From contig DFHP01000046.1 of the NCBI GenBank assembly GCA_002371335.1, forward strand, positions 33,551 to 54,444: a DNA stretch of 20,894 bases. Reading direction: 5' to 3'. Under the pieces are notes generated by a model that saw only the letters and a list, made by a program, of their open reading frames with translations, had not been told where the DNA came from and ran no database searches. The stretch is from Eubacterium sp. UBA3720. Its GTDB lineage: Bacteria > Bacillota > Clostridia > Lachnospirales > Lachnospiraceae. The translations under genes were made by a program, and so were the position numbers. Positions within the stretch are counted from its first letter, which is position 1, and each line of letters begins with the position of its first letter. Below are positions 7,280 to 15,657 of this stretch, piece by piece.

Positions 7280-8158
7280 TTATTCAATATTCTGAATCTG
7301 TTCTCTGATCTTTTCTATTTCTGTTTTTAACTCGATACCCAGATCAGACGTGCCAAGGTCATTGGATTTGGAAAGGATCGTATTTGCTTCGCGATTCATT
7401 TCCTGAGCGATGAAATCCAGTTTCCTTCCGACTGCGCCTCCTGAAGTCAGCTCTTTTTTCATGCTTCTAATATGACTCAGAAGCCTTACGGTCTCTTCGT
7501 CCTTGCAGATCTTGTCTGCATAGATCACTACTTCCGCGGCGATCCTGCCTTCATCCAGACCGGATTCCGAAAGGAGCTCGGCGGTCTTTGCACGAAGACG
7601 GTTTCTGTACTCTTCCATGATCTGAGGCTCTCGCTCCTGGATCTTTCCTACGCACAATTCCATAGCGTCCAGTTTTGAAAGAAGGTCTTTCTGCAGGTTC
7701 ATTCCTTCGATCTCACGTGCCTTCTGGAATCTGACTGCGCATTCTCTCAGAACAGACTCGATCTCTCGTTTCAGTTCCTCCTCATCAGTCCGTGAATCCT
7801 CTGAAGTGATAACGTCCGGAAAGCGAAGAAGTCTGGAAACCGAAATATCGTTGGGCAGACCGAATTTATCTTTCATCTGTTCGGCGTATTTCAGATACTG
7901 TGCCGCTATGTCCTCATTATATTTAAGGCTGCTGCTTTTTTCACTGTAGTTCTCGTATGTAATGAAAACATCGGTCTTTCCGCGTTTTATATAGTCTTTT
8001 AAGACGGAACGGATGAAAGGATCCAGGATCATGAATTTTTTCGGCATCTTGAAATTAAAATCAAGATAACGATGATTAACGGATTTCATTTCTACTGTGA
8101 TCTTTTTTTCTTCATCCTGATATTCGGCTCTTCCAAAGCCGGTCATACTGTAAACCAT
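7280..8158 (-). CDS. yicC: YicC family endoribonuclease
   Basis: YicC/YloC proteins are oligomeric endoribonucleases. E. coli YicC promotes decay of the small RNA RyhB. The 292-residue protein begins with the hallmark MVYSMTGFGRAE, followed by VEMKSVNHRYLDFNFKMP (~20-37). It ends with the conserved AQEMNREANTILSKSNDL (~249-266) and the amphipathic IEKIREQIQNIE tail. I chose the ATG at 8158, which is preceded by GAGGG at 5 bases. The frame stays open upstream through an in-frame ATG at 8260, which would add a (KRDE)4 stretch encoded by tandem repeats. That ATG has no ribosome binding site, so I treat the extension as untranslated leader. It heads the yicC-remA-gmk-rpoZ-rimO-pgsA run. Confidence 0.94.
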   Translation of the reverse strand: MVYSMTGFGRAEYQDEEKKITVEMKSVNHRYLDFNFKMPKKFMILDPFIRSVLKDYIKRGKTDVFITYENYSEKSSSLKYNEDIAAQYLKYAEQMKDKFGLPNDISVSRLLRFPDVITSEDSRTDEEELKREIESVLRECAVRFQKAREIEGMNLQKDLLSKLDAMELCVGKIQEREPQIMEEYRNRLRAKTAELLSESGLDEGRIAAEVVIYADKICKDEETVRLLSHIRSMKKELTSGGAVGRKLDFIAQEMNREANTILSKSNDLGTSDLGIELKTEIEKIREQIQNIE

Positions 8159-8342
8159 ATCGTCCCTCTTTTCGTCCCTCTTTTCGTCCCTCTTTTCGTC
8201 CCTCTTTCTCTGAAAGCAAAGGTGGTGCCGGCAGATACCGGCGTGATCACTGTGCCGCATCGGTAAATAATACCGAAATGAGGTATGCCAGCATATGAAA
8301 AGAATGAACAAAAAGGTCTACCTTACCATCATATGTACATAC
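8159..8342 (-). other. Inferred ~184-nt 5' leader of yicC operon
   Basis: The predicted minus-strand start point is about base 8342 and the yicC ATG is at 8158, so the leader would be about 184 nt. It holds the 12-bp repeat array and short self-complementary pieces (CGGTA..TACCG near 8260-8275, TATGC/GCATA near 8283-8296). I recognise no known riboswitch or T-box. The remaining 5' part contains no convincing gene. Confidence 0.45.
8161..8208 (-). repeat. Four 12-bp tandem repeats carrying the yicC ribosome binding site
   Basis: CGTCCCTCTTTT occurs three times perfectly (8161-8196), then once with its last base changed (8197-8208). On the coding strand each unit reads AAAAGAGGGACG, so each contains a GAGGG Shine-Dalgarno-like core. 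The unit nearest the start places that core 5 bases before the yicC ATG. The array sits wholly within the inferred 5' untranslated leader. Confidence 0.95.
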
Positions 8343-8348
8343 TGCATT

Positions 8349-8377
8349 ATTATAATTCAAGTAAAAACTCTAGTCAA
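8349..8377 (-). promoter_or_regulatory. Sigma-A promoter of the yicC operon
   Basis: On the minus strand, TTGACT (8377-8372), a 17-bp spacer, then a perfect TATAAT (8354-8349). It directs transcription toward yicC-remA-gmk-rpoZ-rimO-pgsA. Its -35 box overlaps the weaker -35 of the divergent rqcH promoter. Confidence 0.8.
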
Positions 8378-8398
8378 ATCCTTTTTTTCTGCTATAAT
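8371..8398 (+). promoter_or_regulatory. Extended -10 promoter of rqcH
   Basis: TGC directly precedes a perfect TATAAT (8393-8398), which makes an extended -10 element. A poor -35 (TAGTCA, 8371-8376) lies 16 bp upstream. The predicted start point near 8405 gives a leader of about 19 nt that contains AAAGGAGA. Confidence 0.7.
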
Positions 8399-8423
8399 AA
8401 TCCATAAACGAAAGGAGATTTTT

Positions 8424-10163
8424 ATGTCTTTTGACGGAATTACAGTTTCATGTATCAGAAATGAACTGGACCATGCATTATGCGGCGGACGTATTGCAAA
8501 AATAGCCCAGCCGGAACAGGATGAACTGCTTTTAACGATAAAGAACAACAGCAAAACATATCGTCTCCTGATCTCGGCCAGTGCTTCCTGTCCGCTGGCA
8601 TATCTGAGGGATACTAACAAACCTTCGCCAATGAACGCGCCAAACTTCTGTATGCTGCTCAGAAAACATGCAGGAGGAGGTCTGATCACTGCTGTATCCC
8701 AGCCCGGTCTGGAAAGGATCCTTCAGCTCGAAATTGAACATCATGATGAGATGGGCGACATTCGTCATGAACGTCTGGTCGTAGAGCTGATGGGAAAATA
8801 CAGCAATATCATTCTGGTCAATGAAGAGAATACTATCGTAGACGCGATCAAACATATATCTTTCAATGTCAGTTCTGTGCGGGAGGTCCTTCCCGGCCGC
8901 AAATATTTTATTCCCGAGACCCAGAACAAACTGGATCCATTATCCATCTCTGAAAATGAATTTAATAGGAAGATATTTGAAAGACCGGCTTCCACAGCCA
9001 AAGCCATCAGTTCTTCTCTTACCGGTATATCATCTCCGGCGGCGGAGGAGATCTGTTTCCGTGCGTCCATCGACGGCGGTCTTCCGACAGAAGGGCTTTC
9101 CACTCTTGAAAGACAGCATCTTTATCATACTTTCCTCAGAATGATGGAAGATATAAAAGAAAAAAAATATGATCCTGTTATTTATCTTAAGGATCATGTA
9201 CCGGTCGAATTCAGCGTCATGGAGATGGAGCATCTGCAGGATCTTGAAGTAAGACATTATGATTCTGTTTCTCTTCTGATCCGGGATTATTATGAGCAGA
9301 AGGAAAAGATCTCACGGATCCGGCAGAAATCTGTTGATCTGAGAAAGAACGTTTCTACTCTTCTGGAAAGAAATGTAAAAAAACTATCGCTTCAGAAAAA
9401 ACAGCTTAAGGATACGGAAAAGAAAGATAAATACCGGATATACGGAGAACTCCTGAATACATATGGTTATTCTCTGGTAAAAGGGGATAAACAGCTGGAG
9501 ACGGTCAATTATTATACAAACGAGCCGATCACGGTTCCGCTTGACCCGCTCTACTCTCCTTCCGATAATGCGAAAAGATATTTTGCCAGATATAACAAGC
9601 TGAAAAGAACGGCGGAGGATCTGACAAAAAGAATAGAAATGACGGAAAAAGATGTTATCCATCTGGAAAGCATAAGCACCTCTCTGGAACTGGCCGAGAC
9701 AGAATCCGACCTTGAGCAGATCAGAAAAGAGCTTATGGATTTTGGATATCTGCGTCATAAAGCAGAAAGAAAGAAAAAAGGCGAAGCGTCACTTCCCCTT
9801 CATTTCATCTCATCGGATGGATTTGACATTTATGTGGGAAAAAACAATTACCAGAACGAGGAAGTTTCGTTTCATATTGCAGGACCGGATGACTGGTGGT
9901 TCCACGCAAAAAACATGCCCGGTTCACATGTGATCGTAAAGACAGGCGGGAAAGAACTACCTGACAAAGTATTTGAAGAAGCGGCAGGACTTGCGGCCTA
10001 TTATTCCAGGGGAAGAATGGCGCCGAAGGTAGAGATCGACTATACGATCCGCAGGAATCTTCGTAAACCTAACAGCGCCAGACCCGGATTTGTCGTCTAT
10101 TATACGAACTACTCTCTCATGGCGGCTCCTTCTTTATTTGGTTTGAAACAGGTTCAGCAGTAA
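8424..10163 (+). CDS. rqcH: Rqc2/RqcH-type ribosome quality control protein (NFACT; 'fibronectin-binding')
   Basis: RqcH binds 50S subunits still holding peptidyl-tRNA after ribosome splitting. It recruits alanyl-tRNA and adds C-terminal alanine tails that mark the stalled chain for degradation. The 579-residue protein has an NFACT-N domain beginning MSFDGITVSCIRNEL, with the GDIRHERLVVELMGKYSNIIL core at ~111-131. A long Lys/Glu-rich coiled coil follows (~290-450). The C-terminal NFACT-R domain contains DWWFHAKNMPGSH (~490-502) and the AAYYSRGR...VEIDYTIRRN stretch. It was once annotated as a fibronectin-binding protein. AAAGGAGA lies 5 bases before the ATG at 8424, so an upstream in-frame extension is rejected. 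It diverges from the yicC operon. Confidence 0.94.
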   Translation: MSFDGITVSCIRNELDHALCGGRIAKIAQPEQDELLLTIKNNSKTYRLLISASASCPLAYLRDTNKPSPMNAPNFCMLLRKHAGGGLITAVSQPGLERILQLEIEHHDEMGDIRHERLVVELMGKYSNIILVNEENTIVDAIKHISFNVSSVREVLPGRKYFIPETQNKLDPLSISENEFNRKIFERPASTAKAISSSLTGISSPAAEEICFRASIDGGLPTEGLSTLERQHLYHTFLRMMEDIKEKKYDPVIYLKDHVPVEFSVMEMEHLQDLEVRHYDSVSLLIRDYYEQKEKISRIRQKSVDLRKNVSTLLERNVKKLSLQKKQLKDTEKKDKYRIYGELLNTYGYSLVKGDKQLETVNYYTNEPITVPLDPLYSPSDNAKRYFARYNKLKRTAEDLTKRIEMTEKDVIHLESISTSLELAETESDLEQIRKELMDFGYLRHKAERKKKGEASLPLHFISSDGFDIYVGKNNYQNEEVSFHIAGPDDWWFHAKNMPGSHVIVKTGGKELPDKVFEEAAGLAAYYSRGRMAPKVEIDYTIRRNLRKPNSARPGFVVYYTNYSLMAAPSLFGLKQVQQ

Positions 10164-10168
10164 TTAAT

Positions 10169-10223
10169 AAAAACTTTCCGCATATCATTTTTGAACAGTT
10201 TAATCATGAAGCGGGTAGTTTTA
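10169..10223. terminator. Hairpin after rqcH; member of a dispersed hairpin family
   Basis: AAAACTTTCCGC near 10170 pairs imperfectly with GCGGGTAGTTTT near 10211-10222, and the sequence continues into TTAGTTGG. It could end the rqcH transcript. Its left half (ACTTTCCGCATATCATTT, then GAACAG, then ATCATGAA) closely matches the complement of 18428-18499, and its ends match 2868-2909. I read it as a repeated element as well as a possible terminator. I find no convincing -35 for the ATPase downstream, only a TATACT at 10233-10238. Confidence 0.5.
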
Positions 10224-10254
10224 GTTGGTAATTATACTATATAAAGAGGTACAT

Positions 10255-12690
10255 ATGAAAATTAGCGGTGAAGAAGAATTTAAACTTCCGAAATCAAAAA
10301 TGACCCGGTATAAGCCGGATATACGGGAAGGCCTGACCAAAGAGCAGGTCCAGGAATACCGGGATAACGGCTGGGATAATTACGCAGTCGACCCTCCTGC
10401 GAAAAGCACAAAGGAAATCATTCAAAGCAATGTCTTTACATACTTTAACCTGGTGTTTTTTCTGATCACTGTCCTTCTTATCATAGCCGGATCCTTCCGG
10501 GATCTTACATTTCTTCCGGTCATTATCGCAAACACGCTGATCGGTATAGTCCAGGAGCTTCGCGCGAAAAAAACTCTCGAGGAATTATCGGTTCTTAACG
10601 CGCCAAAAACAAAGGTCGTAAGGTCCGGACGCGTACGTCTCGTCCCTTCAGAGAGCCTTGTGCTGGATGACATCGTTATTTTCGGGGCCGGCAATCAGAT
10701 CCCCGCTGACGCGGTTATCATGAACGGTGAGGTTTCCGTAAATGAATCTCTGCTTACCGGTGAATCCGATGAGATCATAAAAAAACCGGGCGACGAGTTA
10801 ATGTCAGGAAGCTATATTGTCTCGGGTAACTGCTATGCCCGTCTTGATAAGGTTGGACCTGATTCATATATTTCAAAACTGACGATACAGGCAAAGGCTT
10901 CAAGAGAAGGCGAACAGTCGGAAATGATACGGTCTCTGAATCATCTGGTCATGCTTGCCGGCATTCTGATCATCCCGATCGGAGTTATACTCTTCTGGCA
11001 GCAGTTCTATCAGCAGGGTGCATCTTTCAGGGACAGTATTACATCTATGGTCGCGGCCGTGATCGGAATGATCCCGGAGGGTCTGTTCCTTCTGGCCAGC
11101 GTAACTCTGGCAGTAAGCTCTGTCCGTCTGGGAATGAAAAAAGTTCTGGTACACGATATGAAATGTATCGAAACGCTTGCACGTGTTGACGTACTCTGTG
11201 TAGATAAAACAGGAACGATCACAGAAGGAAACATGCGTGTGGATTCTTTTGTCACGTTACCGGACTGTCCTACGTCACAGAAGGATACACTTGAGGCATT
11301 GCTGAGTGATTTTGCGCTGGCACAGTCAAATGATAATATCACAATGGACGCGATGCAGAGATTTTTCAAAAATCCGGGAGGTCTTGAGGCAGTATCCGTC
11401 ACCAGCTTCTCTTCTGCTTATAAATACAGCAGCGTAACATTCCCCGGAGGCTCATACGTTCTGGGCGCGCCTGAATTTGTTTTAAGAAGGCAGTATGAAT
11501 TGTATAAATCCACCATTGAGGAATACAGCGGTAAAGGGTTCCGTGTACTTCTTTTCGGCAAATGCAGTGAAACTCCCGATGGAAAAGAATTGCAGGGAAA
11601 GGTAACAGCCTACTGCCTGATCCTTCTCTCAAACCCCATAAGAAAAGACGCTCCGGAAACCTTCCGATTCTTCGAGAAACAGGGTGTTGAGATCAAAGTA
11701 ATATCCGGCGATAATCCGGTAACCGTTTCAGAGATTGCCAGACAGGCGGGGATTGAAGGCGCGGATAACTATGTGGATGCGACGACTCTGGAAACTGACG
11801 AGGACATCTATAAAGCTGTATTGAAATACAATGTTTTTGGTCGTGTGACTCCTGACCAGAAACGTACTTTTGTACGGGCACTGAAGAAAGCAGGAAAGAC
11901 TGTAGCCATGACCGGCGACGGAGTCAATGACGTACTGGCCCTGAAGCAGGCGGATTGTTCGATAGCAATGGCATCAGGCAGCGATGCTGCGGCACAGGCT
12001 TCGCAGCTGGTACTTCTGGAATCAGATTTTTCGAGAATGCCGGATGTAGTCATGGAAGGACGTCAGGTAGTTAACAATATGGAACGTTCGGGAAGTCTGT
12101 TTTTGGTAAAGAATATTTTCTCACTGCTGATCTCGCTTCTTGCGATATTCTTCAGTCTGCAATATCCTTTGAAACCTTCGCAGATCTCATTGATCAGTAT
12201 GTTTACGATCGGTATACCGGCATTCCTTCTCTCACAGCTTCCAAACAGAAATCTGATCAAGGGAAACTTTATCTCGAATATTCTCCTCAAAGCATTGCCT
12301 GCAGGTCTGACAGATGCTTTTGTCGTCGGAGCGCTTGTAATCTTCGGAGAAACATTTGATGTAAGTTCAATCGATATTTCAACCGCTTCCACTATCCTGC
12401 TTGCAATTGTAGGTTTTATGATCCTGTACCAGATCAGCAAGCCTATGGATAAATACAAATGGGTTATCTGGATAGCATGTATGGTATGCCTGTTCATATG
12501 TATGATCTTCCTGAAAGACCTTTTCCAGATCACAGGAATGTCTATCAGATGTATAATGCTGTTTGTGGTATTTGCCGTGGTCACGGAGCCGTTCTTCAGA
12601 TACCTGACAATGCTTATCAACTTCCTTAACATGAAATTTATACAGGCAAAATCCTGGATCCTGAACAAAAGGAACGAGCTCGCAGCCTGA
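10255..12690 (+). CDS. P-type cation-transporting ATPase, CtpE-like
   Basis: This membrane pump couples ATP hydrolysis to cation transport through a phospho-aspartate. Mycobacterial CtpE, its closest recognisable relative, imports Ca2+. The ion here is therefore a guess. The 811-residue protein has a helix pair from ~60 with the NTLIGIVQELRAKKTLEEL segment shared with CtpE. The actuator TGES motif is at ~168-171, and M4 carries IPEGL (~274). The phosphorylation site DKTGT has its Asp at ~317, the hinge motif TGDGVND is at ~553-559, and about six C-terminal helices follow. No heavy-metal CPC motif and no N-terminal metal-binding domain are present. I chose the ATG at 10255, 5 bases after AGAGG. 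A hairpin and about 90 bp separate it from rqcH, and a repeat array begins 6 bp after its stop. Confidence 0.9.
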   Translation: MKISGEEEFKLPKSKMTRYKPDIREGLTKEQVQEYRDNGWDNYAVDPPAKSTKEIIQSNVFTYFNLVFFLITVLLIIAGSFRDLTFLPVIIANTLIGIVQELRAKKTLEELSVLNAPKTKVVRSGRVRLVPSESLVLDDIVIFGAGNQIPADAVIMNGEVSVNESLLTGESDEIIKKPGDELMSGSYIVSGNCYARLDKVGPDSYISKLTIQAKASREGEQSEMIRSLNHLVMLAGILIIPIGVILFWQQFYQQGASFRDSITSMVAAVIGMIPEGLFLLASVTLAVSSVRLGMKKVLVHDMKCIETLARVDVLCVDKTGTITEGNMRVDSFVTLPDCPTSQKDTLEALLSDFALAQSNDNITMDAMQRFFKNPGGLEAVSVTSFSSAYKYSSVTFPGGSYVLGAPEFVLRRQYELYKSTIEEYSGKGFRVLLFGKCSETPDGKELQGKVTAYCLILLSNPIRKDAPETFRFFEKQGVEIKVISGDNPVTVSEIARQAGIEGADNYVDATTLETDEDIYKAVLKYNVFGRVTPDQKRTFVRALKKAGKTVAMTGDGVNDVLALKQADCSIAMASGSDAAAQASQLVLLESDFSRMPDVVMEGRQVVNNMERSGSLFLVKNIFSLLISLLAIFFSLQYPLKPSQISLISMFTIGIPAFLLSQLPNRNLIKGNFISNILLKALPAGLTDAFVVGALVIFGETFDVSSIDISTASTILLAIVGFMILYQISKPMDKYKWVIWIACMVCLFICMIFLKDLFQITGMSIRCIMLFVVFAVVTEPFFRYLTMLINFLNMKFIQAKSWILNKRNELAA

Positions 12691-12696
12691 GCATTT

Positions 12697-12886
12697 TTCT
12701 CCTTCGCAGCGACTTTTGGACTCAGCGAAGCGAAGGAAACAGAGAAGGAATCCATGTTCTCCTTCGCAGCGACTTTTGGACTGAGCGCAGCGAGGGAAAC
12801 AGAGAAGGAATCCATGTTCTCCTTCGCAGCGACTTTTGGACTGAGCGCAGCGAGGGAAACGGAGCAAGAAGGAGAACATGGATTCC
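12697..12886 (-). repeat. Triple hairpin-repeat array B (60-bp period), inverted relative to array A
   Basis: Units begin at 12697, 12757 and 12817, an exact 60-bp period. Their reverse complement matches the array A core, running from TTCTCCTTCTTGCTCC through CAGTCCAAAAGTCGC to GCGAAGGAGAA. The right end (GAAGGAGAACATGGATTCC, 12868-12886) is the perfect complement of GGAATCCATGTTCTCCTTC at 12748-12766 and 12808-12826. Long alternative hairpins can therefore form. The array starts 6 bp after the ATPase stop and precedes a bidirectional terminator, the same arrangement as array A. Confidence 0.9.
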
Positions 12887-12898
12887 CCTAATAAACCA

Positions 12899-12936
12899 AA
12901 AAGGGCCGCCGAATCAATTGATTCGACGGCCCTTTC
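12899..12936. terminator. Bidirectional intrinsic terminator between ATPase gene and oadA
   Basis: AAAGGGCCG pairs with CGGCCCTTT around an inner CGAATCAATTGATTCG palindrome. T-runs lie on both sides (TTTCTT on plus, CCCTTTTTGG on minus). It ends the decarboxylase operon on the minus strand and the ATPase transcript on the plus strand. Confidence 0.92.
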
Positions 12937-12986
12937 TTAATACTCTGTTTATCCCGGTCACGCAAACCTGCGACCCGGCTTATGCA

Positions 12987-14405
12987 TTATACAGGATACG
13001 CCTTGTTTTCGGTATCTGCTTTTGCTGCATCTACCTTAGACTGCTGTGCGTCTCTGTATTTGAAGAAGTCCATAGCCACCTGCGGGAACAGTGCGTAGCT
13101 AAGTACGTCTTCATCCTGCTGCTTATAAGCGGCAATTTCTTTTTCGAACTTCTCAAGCTGAGGCTCTACATCATCAGCATATCTGTATGTGATCGGCTGG
13201 ATGCCTGTCTCTTTTACAGCTCTCTCCTGAAGCTCTTTGTTTACAGGATTTGTAGTCGTACCGTATTTTCCGAGAAGGATATCTTTTGTTTCGGTTGTGA
13301 GCATTTTGTATCTCTCTCCGAAGATTACATTGAATACGGCCTGTGTTCCAACGATCTGTGAAGAAGGCGTAACAAGCGGGATATCGCCAAGGTCATGACG
13401 AACGCGCGGAACCTCTTCCAGAACCTCGTAGAACTTATCTTCCGCATGCTGCTCAGCAAGCTGGCTTGTCAGGTTTGAAAGCATACCGCCCGGTACCTGA
13501 TAAAGAAGCGTCTTGATGTTTACGCCAAGGTTCTTCGGATTCAGAAGTCCGTTCTCAAGGCACTCATCTCTGTATGGACGGAAGTAATCAGCGATCTCAG
13601 ACAGCAGATTCATGTCAAGACCCGTATCGTACGGCGTTCCCTCGAATGCCTTTACCATAACCTCTGTAGACGGCTGAGATGTGCCGAGAGCCAGAGGTGA
13701 AATAGCAGTATCAATGATATCAACGCCTGCTTCTACTGCTTTCATGTATGTCATGGAAGCAACACCGGAAGTGTAATGCGTATGAAGCTCGATCGGAAGA
13801 TCTGTAGCGCTCTTGAGAGCTGTTACGAGCTCTGTGGCAGCTGTAGGAACGAGAAGACCTGCCATATCCTTTATACAGATAGACTGTGCGCCCATCTCTT
13901 CGATCATTTTTGCTTTGTTCATCCAGTAATCAAGTGTATAAGCATCTCCGAGTGTATAGGAAAGCGCTACCTGTGCATGTCCGCCTTCTTTGTTTGAAGC
14001 ATCGATACATGTTTTCAGATTACGAAGGTCGTTAAGACAGTCAAAAATACGAATAATATCGATTCCGTTTGCAACGGATTTCTGTACAAAGTATTCTACA
14101 ACGTCATCTGAATATGGTTTATAGCCCAGGATATTCTGTCCGCGGAAAAGCATCTGAAGCCTGGTGTTCTTAAAACCGTCACGAAGCTTTCTGAGTCTCT
14201 CCCATGGATCTTCTTTCAGGAAACGAAGACATGAATCAAATGTTGCTCCGCCCCAGCACTCTACTGCGTTATATCCGACCTTGTCCATTTTGTCTACGAT
14301 CGGAAGCATGACTTCTGTAGGCATTCTCGTGGCGATCAGAGACTGATGCGCGTCACGAAGAATGGTCTCCATAATTTTAACAGGCTTTTTTGTAGTATCA
14401 GCCAT
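12987..14405 (-). CDS. oadA: Oxaloacetate decarboxylase alpha-type / 5S carboxyltransferase subunit
   Basis: It belongs to the pyruvate-carboxylase carboxyltransferase family, which moves a carboxyl group between oxaloacetate and protein-bound biotin and leaves pyruvate. The 472-residue protein has the TIM-barrel start ETILRDAHQSLIATRM (metal-binding Asp at ~18). It also has FRGQNILGY (~88), CIKDMAG with the lysine that is carbamylated in this family (~179) and ELHTHYTSG with metal-binding His at ~208 and 210. The C-terminal domain contains PGGMLSNL and TPSSQIVGTQAVFNV. Classic OadA (about 590 residues) ends in a biotinyl domain. Here that domain is absent and the protein ends at 'DTENKAYPV'; biotin is on a separate protein of the operon, as in the 5S subunit of transcarboxylase. 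GGAGG lies 6 bases before the ATG. It is the last gene of the operon. Confidence 0.92.
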   Translation of the reverse strand: MADTTKKPVKIMETILRDAHQSLIATRMPTEVMLPIVDKMDKVGYNAVECWGGATFDSCLRFLKEDPWERLRKLRDGFKNTRLQMLFRGQNILGYKPYSDDVVEYFVQKSVANGIDIIRIFDCLNDLRNLKTCIDASNKEGGHAQVALSYTLGDAYTLDYWMNKAKMIEEMGAQSICIKDMAGLLVPTAATELVTALKSATDLPIELHTHYTSGVASMTYMKAVEAGVDIIDTAISPLALGTSQPSTEVMVKAFEGTPYDTGLDMNLLSEIADYFRPYRDECLENGLLNPKNLGVNIKTLLYQVPGGMLSNLTSQLAEQHAEDKFYEVLEEVPRVRHDLGDIPLVTPSSQIVGTQAVFNVIFGERYKMLTTETKDILLGKYGTTTNPVNKELQERAVKETGIQPITYRYADDVEPQLEKFEKEIAAYKQQDEDVLSYALFPQVAMDFFKYRDAQQSKVDAAKADTENKAYPV

Positions 14406-14454
14406 TTTTAACCTCCATTAATTTCAACATATTAATTAATTTCTTACACGACGG

Positions 14455-15612
14455 TCAGACTCCGAAAATAGCCATGAATGTACCGGCAGCAACAGCTGTA
14501 CCGATAACGCCGGCTACGTTTGGTCCCATCGCGTGCATCAGAAGGAAGTTTGTAGGATCGGCCTCAGAACCCACCTTCTGAGAAACCCGCGCTGCCATAG
14601 GTACGGCGGATACACCGGCAGATCCGATCAACGGATTGATCTTTCCGCCTGTCATTTTGTTTAACAGTTTTCCGAGCAGAGTACCTCCGGCTGTACCGAA
14701 TACAAAAGCTACCAGACCCAGAGCTACGATCTTCAGTGTCGTTACATTGAGGAAAGCCTCTGCGCTTGTCGTTGCGCCTACGGAAGTTCCAAGCAGGATA
14801 ACTACGATGTACATCATTGCGTTGGAAGCTGTCTCTGTCAGCTGTTTAACAACGCCTGACTCACGGAACAGGTTTCCGAGCATCAGCATACCTACAAGCG
14901 GAGCCGTAGATGGAAGGATCAGGCAGACAACTGTAGTGATAACGATCGGGAAAAGGATCTTTTCCAGTTTTGATACCGGACGAAGCTGAGACATTTTTAT
15001 CTTCCGCTCTTTTTCTGTCGTCAGAAGCTTCATTACAGGCGGCTGAATGATCGGTACCAGGGACATGTAAGAATATGCCGCAACTGCGATAGGTCCCATA
15101 AGTCCCGTCTGTCCGAGTTTTCCGCAAAGGAAGATGGATGTAGGACCGTCCGCGCCTCCGATGATGGAGATAGCTGCAGCTGCTTTTCCGTTGAATCCCA
15201 GAAGGATCGCGAAGAAATAAGCAAGGTAGATACCAAGCTGCGCTGCAGCGCCCATAATAAAGCTGATCGGGTTTGCGATCAGCGGACCAAAGTCAGTCAT
15301 CGCGCCGACGCCCATGAAGATAAGCGACGGAAGGATACTCCACTCGTCAAGAGTGAAGAAATAATGTAAAAGTCCACCGGCGTGCTCGATTCCGGCCGCA
15401 TCTGTATAAGGATCTGCCATAATATCAGGATAGATATTTACCAGCAGCATACCGAAAGCGATCGGGACCAGCAGAAGTGGTTCGAACCCATGTCTGATTG
15501 CGAGATATAAAAATACGAAGGCAACGATGATCATAAGATAATTGCCAACGGAAATATTACAGAACGCAGTCTGCTGAACAAGGTTCATCAATGTTTCAGT
15601 AATACTAGACAT
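14455..15612 (-). CDS. oadB: Na+-translocating decarboxylase beta subunit (membrane Na+ pump)
   Basis: The beta subunit decarboxylates carboxybiotin and uses the energy to export Na+ (family OadB/MmdB/GcdB). The 385-residue protein is mostly hydrophobic, with about nine membrane segments. Diagnostic motifs are EPLLLVPIAFGMLLVN (~44-59), the loop IFMGVGAMTDFGPLIANP (~98-115), and GGADGPTSIF with the essential Asp (~151-160). GSAGVSAVPMAARV near ~330 and the C-terminal HAMGPNVAGVIGTAVAAG follow. The order matches the known fold, with no missing key residue. GGAGGT lies 6 bases before the ATG, almost identical to the site of oadA. It sits between the biotin carrier and the 5S-type subunit. Confidence 0.95.
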   Translation of the reverse strand: MSSITETLMNLVQQTAFCNISVGNYLMIIVAFVFLYLAIRHGFEPLLLVPIAFGMLLVNIYPDIMADPYTDAAGIEHAGGLLHYFFTLDEWSILPSLIFMGVGAMTDFGPLIANPISFIMGAAAQLGIYLAYFFAILLGFNGKAAAAISIIGGADGPTSIFLCGKLGQTGLMGPIAVAAYSYMSLVPIIQPPVMKLLTTEKERKIKMSQLRPVSKLEKILFPIVITTVVCLILPSTAPLVGMLMLGNLFRESGVVKQLTETASNAMMYIVVILLGTSVGATTSAEAFLNVTTLKIVALGLVAFVFGTAGGTLLGKLLNKMTGGKINPLIGSAGVSAVPMAARVSQKVGSEADPTNFLLMHAMGPNVAGVIGTAVAAGTFMAIFGV

Positions 15613-15657
15613 TTTTTAACCTCCGTTGATTAAAACCAGAAACAGTTACGCCTCAAA

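Noticed and set aside
10233..10238. Promoter for the ATPase gene (TATACT)
   Set aside because: No acceptable -35 hexamer lies at 16-18 bp spacing, so I do not annotate it as a promoter.
10225..10254. Start of the P-type ATPase at an upstream TTG
   Set aside because: The ATG at 10255 has an AGAGG site at 5 bases, while the TTG lies at the foot of a hairpin without a ribosome site.
12379..12879. Minus-strand open frame running through array B into the ATPase gene
   Set aside because: It is opposite a well-conserved P-type ATPase and is open because the 60-bp repeat preserves frame. Its residues match no family I know.
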